From positions 124,001 through 188,000 of the forward strand of contig NZ_JAFCIY020000023.1 of the NCBI RefSeq assembly GCF_020194955.2: a DNA stretch of 64,000 bases, written 5' to 3'. Origin of the DNA: Desulfuromonas sp. CSMB_57. Lineage in GTDB: Bacteria > Desulfobacterota > Desulfuromonadia > Desulfuromonadales > Syntrophotaleaceae. Within the stretch, counting starts at the first letter, position 1. Every line of letters starts with the position of its first letter. The translations under genes were made by a program, and so were the position numbers. The notes under the pieces were generated by a model. The model ran no database searches. It saw nothing but the letters and a program-made list of their open reading frames with translations, and was not told the origin of the DNA. Positions 1 through 8,790 of this stretch are shown here, piece by piece.

Positions 1-51
1 TTCCTTTGGTGGAAAGTTCCAAATAATTTTTCTATTTGAGGAATTAAAATA

Positions 52-3000
52 ATGAATAAAAATTTTTTAGCGATAAATATCAAAAGGCTTTTTCTCCTGG
101 TATTTTTTGCTTTTTTTGGTGGTTCTCCGATTTTGGCAGGGACCATTTCGCAAGCCCCCTTATTTATATCCGGGGCTGATATCGATCCTAATATTATGTT
201 TATTATTGATGATTCAGGTTCAATGCAATGGGAGTTTATGCCTGATGAAACAATGCATTTTTCTATTTATGTTTTTCCTGTCGTAAACAATGTATATGGG
301 GGATCTGTTTATACAAATCAGGTTCCAAATTTTGATGACAATAATCTCCATAATTTTTTTAGTCGTTCTAGTGAAAACAATAAGGTTTTTTACAATCCTG
401 ATATCACTTATAAACCATGGCATAATCATGATGGCACGCCAATGGCTGACGCAAACCCAACATGCGCCTACTATAATCCAGCTTCTACAGGCTTGGGCTG
501 CATGAATCTGAAAGATCAAAACACAAAATATGCGCTCTGGTTTTATAATACAAGCAACCAAGATTTAAGTCAGGCATGGGGTAACTGGTCTAATCATACT
601 TTTTGGCCTATCACCTACTATAATTATGTTGGCGGAAGTAGAACTTTGCGTTCCAGTTATACTCGGGTGCAAATCACGAGTTCTACGCCTTCCACGTCAA
701 CGTTTACCAGTCCAAACGGAACAATCCGCACCCGCGATCAGGAAATTCAGAATTTTGCCAACTGGTACCAATACTATCGTTCAAGGATTCTGGCTTCTCG
801 CGCGGGTATCGGCAAGGCATTTGCCGCTCAGGGAGAGTCGATCAGGGTTGGTTTCGGTGCTATCAACAAGGAGGCCTCCTCTGTTGATAACGTAAGTACC
901 ACGACCATCATTCGTGGTGTGCGTCCCTTCAGTGGTTCCGATCGAGAGGATTTTTTTACCAGGCTCTACAACCACATTATCCCTACGTCGGGAACACCGT
1001 TGCGACGGGCTCTGGACGCTGCGGGACAATATTATATGCGAACCGACTCCCGTGGGCCATGCAGCACGACTCCTGGCCAATCCGGCGGGGATGATATCTC
1101 CTGTCGGCAGAACTACACGGTGCTTATGACTGATGGGTATTGGAACGGTTCTGCTGCTGCAACTGCGGCCGCGAGGGACAATGTCGATGGGCAGGCTGGT
1201 TCGTTGATTATCAATCCAAATCCGTCCAAAAGTAACTTTCAATATTCCCCGAAACCTCCCTATGAAGATGCCTGGTCCAATACTCTGGCCGATATTGCCA
1301 TGTATTACTGGAACCGCGATCTGCGGCCGGACCTGGACAACAATGTGCCAACTTCTACCTCCAACGAAGCCTTTTGGCAACATATGGTCACCTTCGGAGT
1401 CGGTCTTGGGGTTGCCGGGACCCTCGATCCAGAAAATGATTTTGCCGGTCTGGTGGCCGGTACCACGCAATGGCCGCAGCCCTACGCAGATGCCGGCCCC
1501 GCCAACGTCGATGATCTATGGCATGCGTCGGTAAATAGTCGTGGCGGCTTTTTCAGTGCTGCCGATCCGGATGTGTTTGCCGAGCGTCTGGGGGAGACAC
1601 TGGATAGCATTGTTTCCCAATCGATGGGGACAGCGGCGGCCATCGCTACCAACTCGACGCGTTTGGTGGATGGCGCCCTGATTTACCAGGCTAAATTCGA
1701 TAGCACTGACTGGAGCGGTGAGTTGGTCTGTTATCGCCTGGACCCTGATACCGGCTATGTCGACGGTACGGCATGGACCACGGATGATGCGGGTAGGATT
1801 CCCAGTCATGAGTCACGCAGGATTTTCACGTGGAATGGGAGTGCAGGGCTCCAGTTCTCGGAGAGTTCCTGGGATTCTCTTTCGGTGGCCCAGCGTACCG
1901 CCTTACAGGCTGGTGGGACCGTACAGCAAGGAAAAGATCGCCTCAACTGGATTCGAGGTCAACAGAGCAAAGAAGAGGGCCAAGCTGGCGGATATTTGCG
2001 CAAACGTAGTAAAGTTTTGGGGGATATCGTCAATTCCGACCCGGTTGTAGTGGGTGTCCTAAATTTCCGATATGAAAACCTGCCGGCCGGGACGCCGGGA
2101 CAAGATACCTATGCGGCTTTCGTCGAAGCCAACAAAACCCGCCGGCGGATGGTGTACGTCGGGGCCAATGACGGTATGCTGCATGCATTTGACGCCAATT
2201 CTGGTGAGGAGGTGTTCGCCTATGTCCCTGGGGGCGTGTACCAGAATCTGGCGTATCTGACCGATCCCGCCTACACCCATCGATATTACGTGGATGGCTC
2301 TCCCTTTGTCGGCGACGCCTATATCGATGGCCAATGGCGAACCATTCTGATCGGGACCCTCGGGGGCGGTGGGCGCAGCGTTTTTGCCCTGGATGTGACC
2401 GATCCGGATAACTTCAATGCCGGTAATGTAATGTGGGAATTTGCTGACCCCGAACTGGGGAATTCTTTTGCGCAGCCGGTGATCGGCAGGATGGCCAACG
2501 GTGCCTGGGCCGTGATTTTCGGCAACGGTTACGGCAGCAACCTTGGCGAATCCAGGTTGTTCATTCTCGACGTTAAGACTGGCGGCACAACGCTTAGAAG
2601 GGTAATCAGCGCCGGGACAGGTCCTGGAAATGGCCTTTCGACGCCGGCCATGGTGGCCAACAGCCAACGGACCCTGACCACCGGGTATGCCGGCGATCTC
2701 CTCGGCAATCTGTGGAAATTCGACCTTTCTCACGCCTCGAATACCGGCCAATGGAATGTAGCCTTTACCTCTGGCTCCAATCGCTATCCCTTATTCACCG
2801 CTCGATACGGAAGCACCCAGGTGCAACCGATTACGGCGCCGTTGGATATTGGGTTACATCCCAACGGCAATTACATGATCTATTTCGGCACCGGCAAATA
2901 CTTCGAGGTCGGTGACAACCTGGTCGGCAGCAATCCGGATGTTCAGACCTTCTATGCCATCGAGGATACCGGCACCCGCATCTCCGTTTTGGATCGCAGC

Positions 3001-3534
3001 TCCCTCGTCAAGCAGGATATCCTGGCGGAAGTCACCTTTAGCGGGCTGACTTGGAGGATTACATCCCATAAGTCCGATGCCGCGTTTGCCGGCAAGCGGG
3101 GTTGGTACCTGGATCTCCTGACGCCGGTGAATGTGCGCAAGGGTGAGCGGGTGGTCAGCGTGCCTTTGCTACGGCATGGTCGCGTCATTTTCACTACCCT
3201 GATTCCATCCCAGGATCCCTGTTCGGCCGGCGGCAAAAGCTGGCTGATGGAACTCGACGCACGTACCGGAAATCGAGTTGGTTACGCGGTGTTTGACGTG
3301 AATCGGGACGGCCGGATCGATGCCTCGGATGTTGTGGCCTGGGGAACCGACAATGCCTCGAACTTCCCATCCGGCGTGCAGGTGGACGGCATCATCAAGA
3401 CCGGTGCGGTGATCACTGCAGGAGCGACGGAAAAGAAATATTTCGGCAAATCGGATGGGGACCTGTTTATCGCAACCGAACCTACTGACCCGGATGGCGG
3501 TTATGGGCGCCGTTCCTGGCGGCAATTGAAATAA
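52..3534 (+). CDS. pilY1: PilY1-type pilus tip-associated adhesin/assembly protein
   Basis: The 1160-residue product is probably exported and associated with the type IV pilus tip, where PilY1 proteins help pilin priming, adhesion and mechanosensing. Seen: an N-terminal hydrophobic signal (about residues 10-30), a von Willebrand A-like segment with the metal site D53-x-S55-x-S57, a long middle region, and a C-terminal half with the repeated aromatic/Gly strands of the PilY1 beta-propeller (about 640-1150). An EF-hand-like loop lies at residues 1082-1093 (D-x-N-x-D-G-x-I-D-x-x-D). A GAGG motif 9 bases upstream supports this start. A prepilin gene follows after 13 bp. The first ~800 bases are strikingly AT-rich compared with the rest of the gene, which suggests a replaced or fast-evolving N-terminal region. 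The family call is firm; the exact tip function is inferred. Confidence 0.9.
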   Translation: MNKNFLAINIKRLFLLVFFAFFGGSPILAGTISQAPLFISGADIDPNIMFIIDDSGSMQWEFMPDETMHFSIYVFPVVNNVYGGSVYTNQVPNFDDNNLHNFFSRSSENNKVFYNPDITYKPWHNHDGTPMADANPTCAYYNPASTGLGCMNLKDQNTKYALWFYNTSNQDLSQAWGNWSNHTFWPITYYNYVGGSRTLRSSYTRVQITSSTPSTSTFTSPNGTIRTRDQEIQNFANWYQYYRSRILASRAGIGKAFAAQGESIRVGFGAINKEASSVDNVSTTTIIRGVRPFSGSDREDFFTRLYNHIIPTSGTPLRRALDAAGQYYMRTDSRGPCSTTPGQSGGDDISCRQNYTVLMTDGYWNGSAAATAAARDNVDGQAGSLIINPNPSKSNFQYSPKPPYEDAWSNTLADIAMYYWNRDLRPDLDNNVPTSTSNEAFWQHMVTFGVGLGVAGTLDPENDFAGLVAGTTQWPQPYADAGPANVDDLWHASVNSRGGFFSAADPDVFAERLGETLDSIVSQSMGTAAAIATNSTRLVDGALIYQAKFDSTDWSGELVCYRLDPDTGYVDGTAWTTDDAGRIPSHESRRIFTWNGSAGLQFSESSWDSLSVAQRTALQAGGTVQQGKDRLNWIRGQQSKEEGQAGGYLRKRSKVLGDIVNSDPVVVGVLNFRYENLPAGTPGQDTYAAFVEANKTRRRMVYVGANDGMLHAFDANSGEEVFAYVPGGVYQNLAYLTDPAYTHRYYVDGSPFVGDAYIDGQWRTILIGTLGGGGRSVFALDVTDPDNFNAGNVMWEFADPELGNSFAQPVIGRMANGAWAVIFGNGYGSNLGESRLFILDVKTGGTTLRRVISAGTGPGNGLSTPAMVANSQRTLTTGYAGDLLGNLWKFDLSHASNTGQWNVAFTSGSNRYPLFTARYGSTQVQPITAPLDIGLHPNGNYMIYFGTGKYFEVGDNLVGSNPDVQTFYAIEDTGTRISVLDRSSLVKQDILAEVTFSGLTWRITSHKSDAAFAGKRGWYLDLLTPVNVRKGERVVSVPLLRHGRVIFTTLIPSQDPCSAGGKSWLMELDARTGNRVGYAVFDVNRDGRIDASDVVAWGTDNASNFPSGVQVDGIIKTGAVITAGATEKKYFGKSDGDLFIATEPTDPDGGYGRRSWRQLK

Positions 3535-3547
3535 GGGAGGGACACAT

Positions 3548-3946
3548 ATGCGTCGAAATATCAGGGGCTTTTCCCTTATCGAGTTGCTAGTGGTTATGGC
3601 CATCCTCGGCATTCTCATGGCCATCGCCGTTCCCATGTACAACCAGTACCGCCGCCGGGCCAATCGCGCCGAAGGGCGCGCGACCCTGGTCGAGGCGGCG
3701 CAAATAGCCGAGCGGTCCTTCGTGCGCAATAATACCTACATGAATGTTACCATCGGCCCGAATGTTGCCGATGACATCCGCGATAGGTCCCCTCACGGCC
3801 TTTACGCTATCGCTTTTGTCAATCGTACGGCCACCACCTTTACCATCTCCGCCACTCCACAGGGTAGCCAGACCGGCGACGAATGCGGTCAGCTCACCAT
3901 CAATCAGGCCGGCGCGCGCGGGGCGGCCCAGGACGGTTGCTGGTAG
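3548..3946 (+). CDS. pilE: PilE-like type IV prepilin (minor pilin)
   Basis: This 132-residue prepilin is expected to be cleaved by PilD, N-methylated and inserted into the pilus. Residues 7-30 hold the class III signal: Gly followed by FSLIELLVVMAILGILMAI, with the Glu at mature position 5. The sequence then reads PMYNQYRRRANRAEGRATL and ends in a two-cysteine C-terminal segment (ECGQLT to DGCW), the D-loop disulfide layout of PilE-type pilins. A GGGAGG motif stands 8 bases before the ATG. It directly follows pilY1, the usual last genes of a minor-pilin operon whose beginning lies left of the window. It could equally be named fimT- or pilE-like; minor rather than major pilin is inferred from context. 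Confidence 0.88.
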   Translation: MRRNIRGFSLIELLVVMAILGILMAIAVPMYNQYRRRANRAEGRATLVEAAQIAERSFVRNNTYMNVTIGPNVADDIRDRSPHGLYAIAFVNRTATTFTISATPQGSQTGDECGQLTINQAGARGAAQDGCW

Positions 3947-3970
3947 TTTGGTTCTGAAATATCCACCTTG

Positions 3971-3998
3971 CAACGGGCGACGCATGCGTCGCCCGTTG
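3971..3998. terminator. Perfect 28-bp palindrome after the minor pilin gene
   Basis: A perfect inverted repeat (two 14-base arms, no loop) lies 24 bases past the pilin stop codon. It would form a GC-rich hairpin in RNA from either strand. Only scattered T residues follow, so it is a possible but non-classical terminator. Confidence 0.5.
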
Positions 3999-4100
3999 CC
4001 GTTTCCGCGCCTTTCCAGCTTTTTCCTTGCCACCTCCCTTCCGGCTTGCTTATAGTGAAACCTTTGAAGAACCCACACCTACCCAAGGGAGATGCAACGC

Positions 4101-5450
4101 ATGGCTAAGATCGCTCCGTTTCGGGCTGTTCGTTACAATCTTGACAAGTTGGCCGATCCTGCCCGGGTCATGGCCCCTCCTTATGATGTTATTTCTCCCG
4201 AATTACAGGAAACTCTTTACCAGCGCAGCCCCTTCAACGTGGTCCGGCTGATCCTGGGCAAGACGGACCCGGCCGATACGGCGACGGACAACCGCTACAC
4301 GCGGGCCGCGACCTTTTTTCGTCAGTGGCGGGAAGAAGGGGTGCTGGTCCGGGATGAAACCCCCTCCCTCTATCTCTATGACGAGGAATACCAGGCAACG
4401 GGCATCGGCAAGGTGGTGCGGCAGGGCTTCATTGCTCTGGCTCGTCTGGAGGATTTTGCTACCGGAGTGGTCAAGCCCCACGAGAAAACCCTGTCCGGTC
4501 CCAAGGCGGATCGTCTGGAACTGACCAAGGCCTGTCGGGCCAACTTCAGTCCCATTTTCGGCTTGTATTCCGATCCCTGCTGCGTACAGGAAGCCCTCAC
4601 CTGGGAAATAAAGAAAAGGGTGCCGGATCTGGAGGTGATGGATGACGATGGCGTTGTTCACCGCCTCTGGCAGGTGACGGACCGCACCGTTTTCAAAAAG
4701 ATTCGTGATATGCTCGACAATAAGCCGCTGTTCATCGCCGATGGCCATCATCGCTATGAAACGGCCCTGAATTATCGAAACTTGCGCCGCGACCAGGACC
4801 CGGATTTCAGCGGCAAGGAATTGTATAATTATGTCCTGATGTATTTCGCCAACATGGAAGACCAGGGCATGCTCATCTTCCCGACCCATCGCTTGGTGCA
4901 TGGTCTGCAGGATTTTCGGCTGGAACCCTTGCTGACCTCAGTCGGTGAGTATTTTCAGGTCGAAGCGCATACCTTTGACCCGGATGACGCCGAATCCCGT
5001 CAGCAGATGCGTTCCCTGTTGCAACAGAGGGGGGAGGACAAAGTTGCGTTGGGCTTGTATGGCGGCGGCGATACATTGTACCTGTTGATCCTCAAGGACA
5101 AAAAACTCATGGACGGTTTTTTCGATGCCAAAACCTCCAAGGCCTTGCGCACCCTGGATGTTTCCGTCCTGCATCGGGTGGTTCTGGAAAAGGGGCTGCA
5201 CATTTCCCTCGAAGCCCAGGAAGCGCAGACTCACCTCACTTATGTCAAGAACTTCGACGAACCCTTCAGCCTGGTGCGGTCCGGCCAATGCCAACTGGCT
5301 TTCCTGATGAATCCCACCCGCATGAGCCAGGTCCGGGATGTTGCCAATGCCGGCGAAAAAATGCCCCAGAAGTCGACCTATTTCTATCCCAAGTTGCTCA
5401 CCGGTTTGGTGATCAATCCCATCGCCGACGGTGAAACGATCGAAGAATGA
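4101..5450 (+). CDS. DUF1015 family protein
   Basis: This protein of about 449 residues belongs to the conserved DUF1015 family, recognised by its N-terminal opening (AKIAPFRAVRYNLDKL), the early PPYDVISPE motif and the central FIADGHHRYETAL motif near residue 210. The family has been linked to the ParB/sulfiredoxin fold and, in archaea, to serine kinase activity, but the bacterial role is unclear. The start was set at the second ATG because AAGGGA is 10 bases upstream of it; a first ATG three codons earlier overlaps that site. It probably forms a transcription unit with rnr downstream, separated only by an open repeat array. No frameshift is seen. Confidence 0.8.
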   Translation: MAKIAPFRAVRYNLDKLADPARVMAPPYDVISPELQETLYQRSPFNVVRLILGKTDPADTATDNRYTRAATFFRQWREEGVLVRDETPSLYLYDEEYQATGIGKVVRQGFIALARLEDFATGVVKPHEKTLSGPKADRLELTKACRANFSPIFGLYSDPCCVQEALTWEIKKRVPDLEVMDDDGVVHRLWQVTDRTVFKKIRDMLDNKPLFIADGHHRYETALNYRNLRRDQDPDFSGKELYNYVLMYFANMEDQGMLIFPTHRLVHGLQDFRLEPLLTSVGEYFQVEAHTFDPDDAESRQQMRSLLQQRGEDKVALGLYGGGDTLYLLILKDKKLMDGFFDAKTSKALRTLDVSVLHRVVLEKGLHISLEAQEAQTHLTYVKNFDEPFSLVRSGQCQLAFLMNPTRMSQVRDVANAGEKMPQKSTYFYPKLLTGLVINPIADGETIEE

Positions 5451-5467
5451 ACGATATACGAATTATG

Positions 5468-5660
5468 AGTCTTCAGCCTTCACTCTTAAGCCTTCAGTCT
5501 GTAGTGCCTGGCTTTCTTCAGTCTTCAGCCTTCAGTCTTCAGTCTGTAGTGCCTGGCTTTCTTCAGCCTTCAGCCTTCAGTCTTCAGTCTGTAGTGCCTG
5601 GCTTTCTTCAGCCTTCAGTCTTCAGTCTTCAGTCTGTAGTTAACGTCTTCAGCCTTCGGA
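5468..5660. repeat. 45-bp tandem repeat array built from CTTCAGY heptamers
   Basis: A segment beginning GTCTGTAGTGCCTGGC recurs at 5497, 5542 and 5587, with a partial copy at 5632, giving an exact 45-base period. Between these copies lie runs of CTTCAGT/CTTCAGC heptamers. The whole stretch stays open in one frame from an ATG at 5447 (overlapping the previous stop as ATGA) to a TAA at 5669-5671 that overlaps the rnr ATG, giving a 15-residue peptide repeat. It is annotated as a repeat, not as a confident gene. Confidence 0.9.
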
Positions 5661-5670
5661 CTGCCTTATA

Positions 5671-7785
5671 ATGATTCCCACCCCGGATCTTCTCCTCGAT
5701 TTGTTCAGGCGCCAAAAGGGCAAACCCCTTTCCGGGCGGCAGGTTCTGGCCCACTTCGACCTGGACCGAAAGGAACGCCAGGAGACCTTGGCGCTGCTTG
5801 ATGCTCTGGTTGAGGAGGGATTGTTGCGACGGGCCCGCAAGGGGCACTACCTGGCGGCCCGTTCCGGGCAGGTGGTGACCGGCATCGTATCGGTGCATCG
5901 TGACGGTTACGGGTTTGTCGCGCCGGAACAAGGGCAGGGGTCGGATGTTTTCATCCCGGCCCGCTACTTGCGCGGGGTCATGAACGGCGATCGGGTCGCC
6001 ATCCAGGTCGGTCCCGCGCCTCGCGGCGGCGTGCAGGGCCAGGTGGTTCGGGTGTTGAATCGTGCCCACCAGCAGTTGCTCGGCCGGTTGCAAGAGGGCG
6101 GTCGCCACGGGATGGTGATACCCAGCGATCCGGCCTTGTCCTTCGCCATTCCCCTGGCGGCCCCGCCGCCTGATAAGGCGCTCCCGGGATTCCTGGTTCT
6201 GGTGCGTATCGACCGCTATCCGGATCGCACCGGCGGTCCCTTGGGCACCGTGGTGGAGGTGTTGGGCGATCCCGCCGACCCGCAGGTCGAAATTCTCGCC
6301 ATTGCCCACAAGTTTGACTTGCCCCATCGCTTTTCCCGGCAGGTTGAGGACCTGGCCCGCCAAATTCCGCAAGTCGTCACTGCTGCAGAGTGCCAGGGAC
6401 GCACCGATCTCCGCCAACTCGACATTGTGACCATCGACGGCGAAACGGCCAAGGACTTCGACGACGCCGTCGCCGTAAAGCGCGAAGAGCGGGGCACGAT
6501 TCGCCTGTGGGTGGCCATTGCTGATGTCGGCCACTATGTGCCGGAGGGCGGCCCCATCGACGTCGAGGCCCTGGAACGGGCCACCAGCGTCTATTTTCCC
6601 GGTGCCTGTCTCCCCATGCTGCCGGAAACGTTGAGCAACGGCATCTGTTCCCTGCGACCTGATGAGGATCGGTTGGCCTTGGTGGCCGAAATGCTCTTCA
6701 GTGGGGATGGTCGGAGACTGGAGGCCCGTTTTTATCCGGCTGTCATGCGCAGTTGTGCACGCCTGACCTATCGGGAAGTTGCCGCCGCCCTGGAGGATCG
6801 GCTTGACGCGGATTCCCCCTTGGTGCTGCGCCGTGACCAGTTTCAGGTCATGGCCGAATTGGCCGAACGTCTCATGGCCATGCGCCGTCGGCGCGGCAGT
6901 CTCGACTTCGATTTGCCGGAACCGGAAATCGTGCTGGATCTGCAGGGCCGTCCGGACCAGATCCTGCGCTCCGAGCGGACCTTGGCGCACCGCATCATCG
7001 AGGAATTCATGCTGGCCGCCAACGAGGCCGTGGCCGGTTTTCTGGCCGACCGGGAAATACCTCTGCTGTACCGCATCCACGAACCGCCGGAGCTGGAAAA
7101 ATTGCAGCGATTCCAGGAATTCCTCAGCCATTTCAATATCGGTCTGGAGTTGCAGGATGACACCGTCAATCCGCGTGAATTGCAGGCGGTGCTGGACCGG
7201 GTGTCCGGTCATCCCGAGGAGCGGATGGTCAACCAGTTGTTGTTGCGCAGCATGCGGCAGGCCCGCTACAGTGAAGACAACGCCGGGCATTTCGGTCTGG
7301 CGGCGGACTGCTACTGCCATTTTACGTCACCCATACGCCGTTATCCCGACCTGGTGGTGCACCGCATCCTGCGCCAGGCCTTGTCCGAAGAGGGCGTTTC
7401 CGCCCGATTCAAGCAAAATCTCGAACGCAATCTGCCGGGTTTGGGCGAGGTAACGTCCCAACGTGAACGGCGCGCCATGGAGGCCGAGCGCGACAGCGTC
7501 GCCCTCAAGCGCTGCCAGTTCATGGAGGACAAGATCGGCGAGGAATTCGAAGCTTTGGTCGCCGATGTCCAGCCTTTCGGGTTTTTCGTGGAATTGATCG
7601 ATGTTTTCGTCGAGGGTCTGGTGCATGTCAGCAGCCTGGATGACGATTATTATGAGTTCGAAGAACATCTCCACCGCCTTGTCGGTCAGCGCCGCCGGCG
7701 CCTGTTCCGCATCGGTGACGCGGTACGCGTGAAATTGGTTCGCGTCAATCTGGATCGACGTGAGCTCGACTTTGAGTTGATGTGA
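5671..7785 (+). CDS. rnr: Ribonuclease R (3'-5' exoribonuclease)
   Basis: This 704-residue member of the RNase II/R family degrades structured RNA processively in the cytoplasm. Order of domains: an N-terminal winged-helix segment (about 1-65), cold-shock/OB domains (VHRDGYGFVAPEQG near 75), the RNB catalytic domain containing the metal-binding motif IDGETAKDFDDAVAVK near 250 and a later PIRRYPDLVVHR motif, then a C-terminal S1 domain (FEALVADVQPFGFFVEL). It is shorter than E. coli RNase R (813 residues) mainly at the tails. No Shine-Dalgarno is evident before this ATG; the stop of the upstream repeat-encoded open frame overlaps it (TAATG), so translational coupling is possible. An alternative later start cannot be excluded. 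Confidence 0.92.
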   Translation: MIPTPDLLLDLFRRQKGKPLSGRQVLAHFDLDRKERQETLALLDALVEEGLLRRARKGHYLAARSGQVVTGIVSVHRDGYGFVAPEQGQGSDVFIPARYLRGVMNGDRVAIQVGPAPRGGVQGQVVRVLNRAHQQLLGRLQEGGRHGMVIPSDPALSFAIPLAAPPPDKALPGFLVLVRIDRYPDRTGGPLGTVVEVLGDPADPQVEILAIAHKFDLPHRFSRQVEDLARQIPQVVTAAECQGRTDLRQLDIVTIDGETAKDFDDAVAVKREERGTIRLWVAIADVGHYVPEGGPIDVEALERATSVYFPGACLPMLPETLSNGICSLRPDEDRLALVAEMLFSGDGRRLEARFYPAVMRSCARLTYREVAAALEDRLDADSPLVLRRDQFQVMAELAERLMAMRRRRGSLDFDLPEPEIVLDLQGRPDQILRSERTLAHRIIEEFMLAANEAVAGFLADREIPLLYRIHEPPELEKLQRFQEFLSHFNIGLELQDDTVNPRELQAVLDRVSGHPEERMVNQLLLRSMRQARYSEDNAGHFGLAADCYCHFTSPIRRYPDLVVHRILRQALSEEGVSARFKQNLERNLPGLGEVTSQRERRAMEAERDSVALKRCQFMEDKIGEEFEALVADVQPFGFFVELIDVFVEGLVHVSSLDDDYYEFEEHLHRLVGQRRRRLFRIGDAVRVKLVRVNLDRRELDFELM

Positions 7786-7806
7786 GGCAACCTTCAGTCT
7801 TAATAT

Positions 7807-8790
7807 ATGAAAATATTTCACAATCTCGACGAACTCAAAACTCCCCTCGAAAATGCCGTGCTCACCCTCGGCAACTTCGACGGCATCCATCTTGGCCACC
7901 GGGAAATTTTCCGCCGGGTGGTGCGCCGGGCGCGGGAAATCGGCGGCCAATCCGTGGTCTATACCTTTGTGCCTCATCCCCTCAAGATTTTGGCGCCGGA
8001 ACACGCGCCCCCCCTCATCAACACCTACGATGAGAAAGAGATCCTCATCGAAGCCTCCTGTATCGATGTGTTGATCAGCGCGCCCTTCACCCGGGAACTG
8101 GCCAATCTGCCGGCTCATCGATTCGTGCGTGAAATTCTGGTGGAAAAGGTTGGCGTTTCCCATCTGGTGGTGGGTTACGATTACCTGTTCGGCAAGGATC
8201 GGTCCGGGGATGTGAATCTGTTGCGCCGCATGGGGGAATATCTCGGCTTTGCCGTCGAGGTACTGGATCCCATCCGGGAAAACGGCGAAGTCTACAGTTC
8301 CACCCGGGTCAGGAAGATGATTCGCGAGGGAGAGGTGCGGGCCGTGACCAAGGTGCTGGGACGCAATTACAACTTTTCCGGGCGGGTGGTGCATGGCTTC
8401 GGCCGCGGTTCGAAGCTGGGTTTTCCCACCGCCAATCTGGCCACGGACAAGGAGTTGCTGCCCTGTCCCGGCGTCTATGCGGTCAAGGTGAAGCGGGGCG
8501 AGGAGATTCTCGACGGGGTCCTCAATATCGGTCGCAATCCCACCTTCAATGCCGCCGGCCTGTTCATCGAAGTCCATCTGCTGGATTTCTCGGGCGACTT
8601 GTACGGCGAAGAACTACGGGTCTATTTCGTCGAGCGGTTGCGGGACGAGATCCGTTTCGCGGAACTGGAACAGCTCAAGCGTGCCATCAACAACGATATT
8701 GCCCGTGGCCGGGAAATACTGGCCGTGGCCCGACTGATCCAGTACCAGGAATATCTGGATTGCGGCCGTGGGCAGAGGGATTGCCCATGA
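7807..8790 (+). CDS. ribF: Bifunctional riboflavin kinase/FAD synthetase
   Basis: The enzyme phosphorylates riboflavin to FMN and adenylylates FMN to FAD. The 327-residue protein has the N-terminal FMN adenylyltransferase domain with the nucleotidyltransferase motif TLGNFDGIHLGHREI (about residues 20-34) and a C-terminal flavokinase domain with GRGSKLGFPTANL (near 200) and GVLNIGRNPTF. Length matches the family. Its last codon overlaps the aroE start as ATGA, so the two are translationally coupled. It lies 21 bp after rnr, in a short CTTCAGTCTT-containing gap. No unusual features. Confidence 0.95.
   Translation: MKIFHNLDELKTPLENAVLTLGNFDGIHLGHREIFRRVVRRAREIGGQSVVYTFVPHPLKILAPEHAPPLINTYDEKEILIEASCIDVLISAPFTRELANLPAHRFVREILVEKVGVSHLVVGYDYLFGKDRSGDVNLLRRMGEYLGFAVEVLDPIRENGEVYSSTRVRKMIREGEVRAVTKVLGRNYNFSGRVVHGFGRGSKLGFPTANLATDKELLPCPGVYAVKVKRGEEILDGVLNIGRNPTFNAAGLFIEVHLLDFSGDLYGEELRVYFVERLRDEIRFAELEQLKRAINNDIARGREILAVARLIQYQEYLDCGRGQRDCP

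Noticed and set aside
5629-7320. 563-codon minus-strand open frame antisense to rnr
   Set aside because: It is a codon-bias shadow of a high-GC gene, His/Gln-rich with no family motifs, and rnr itself is unmistakable.
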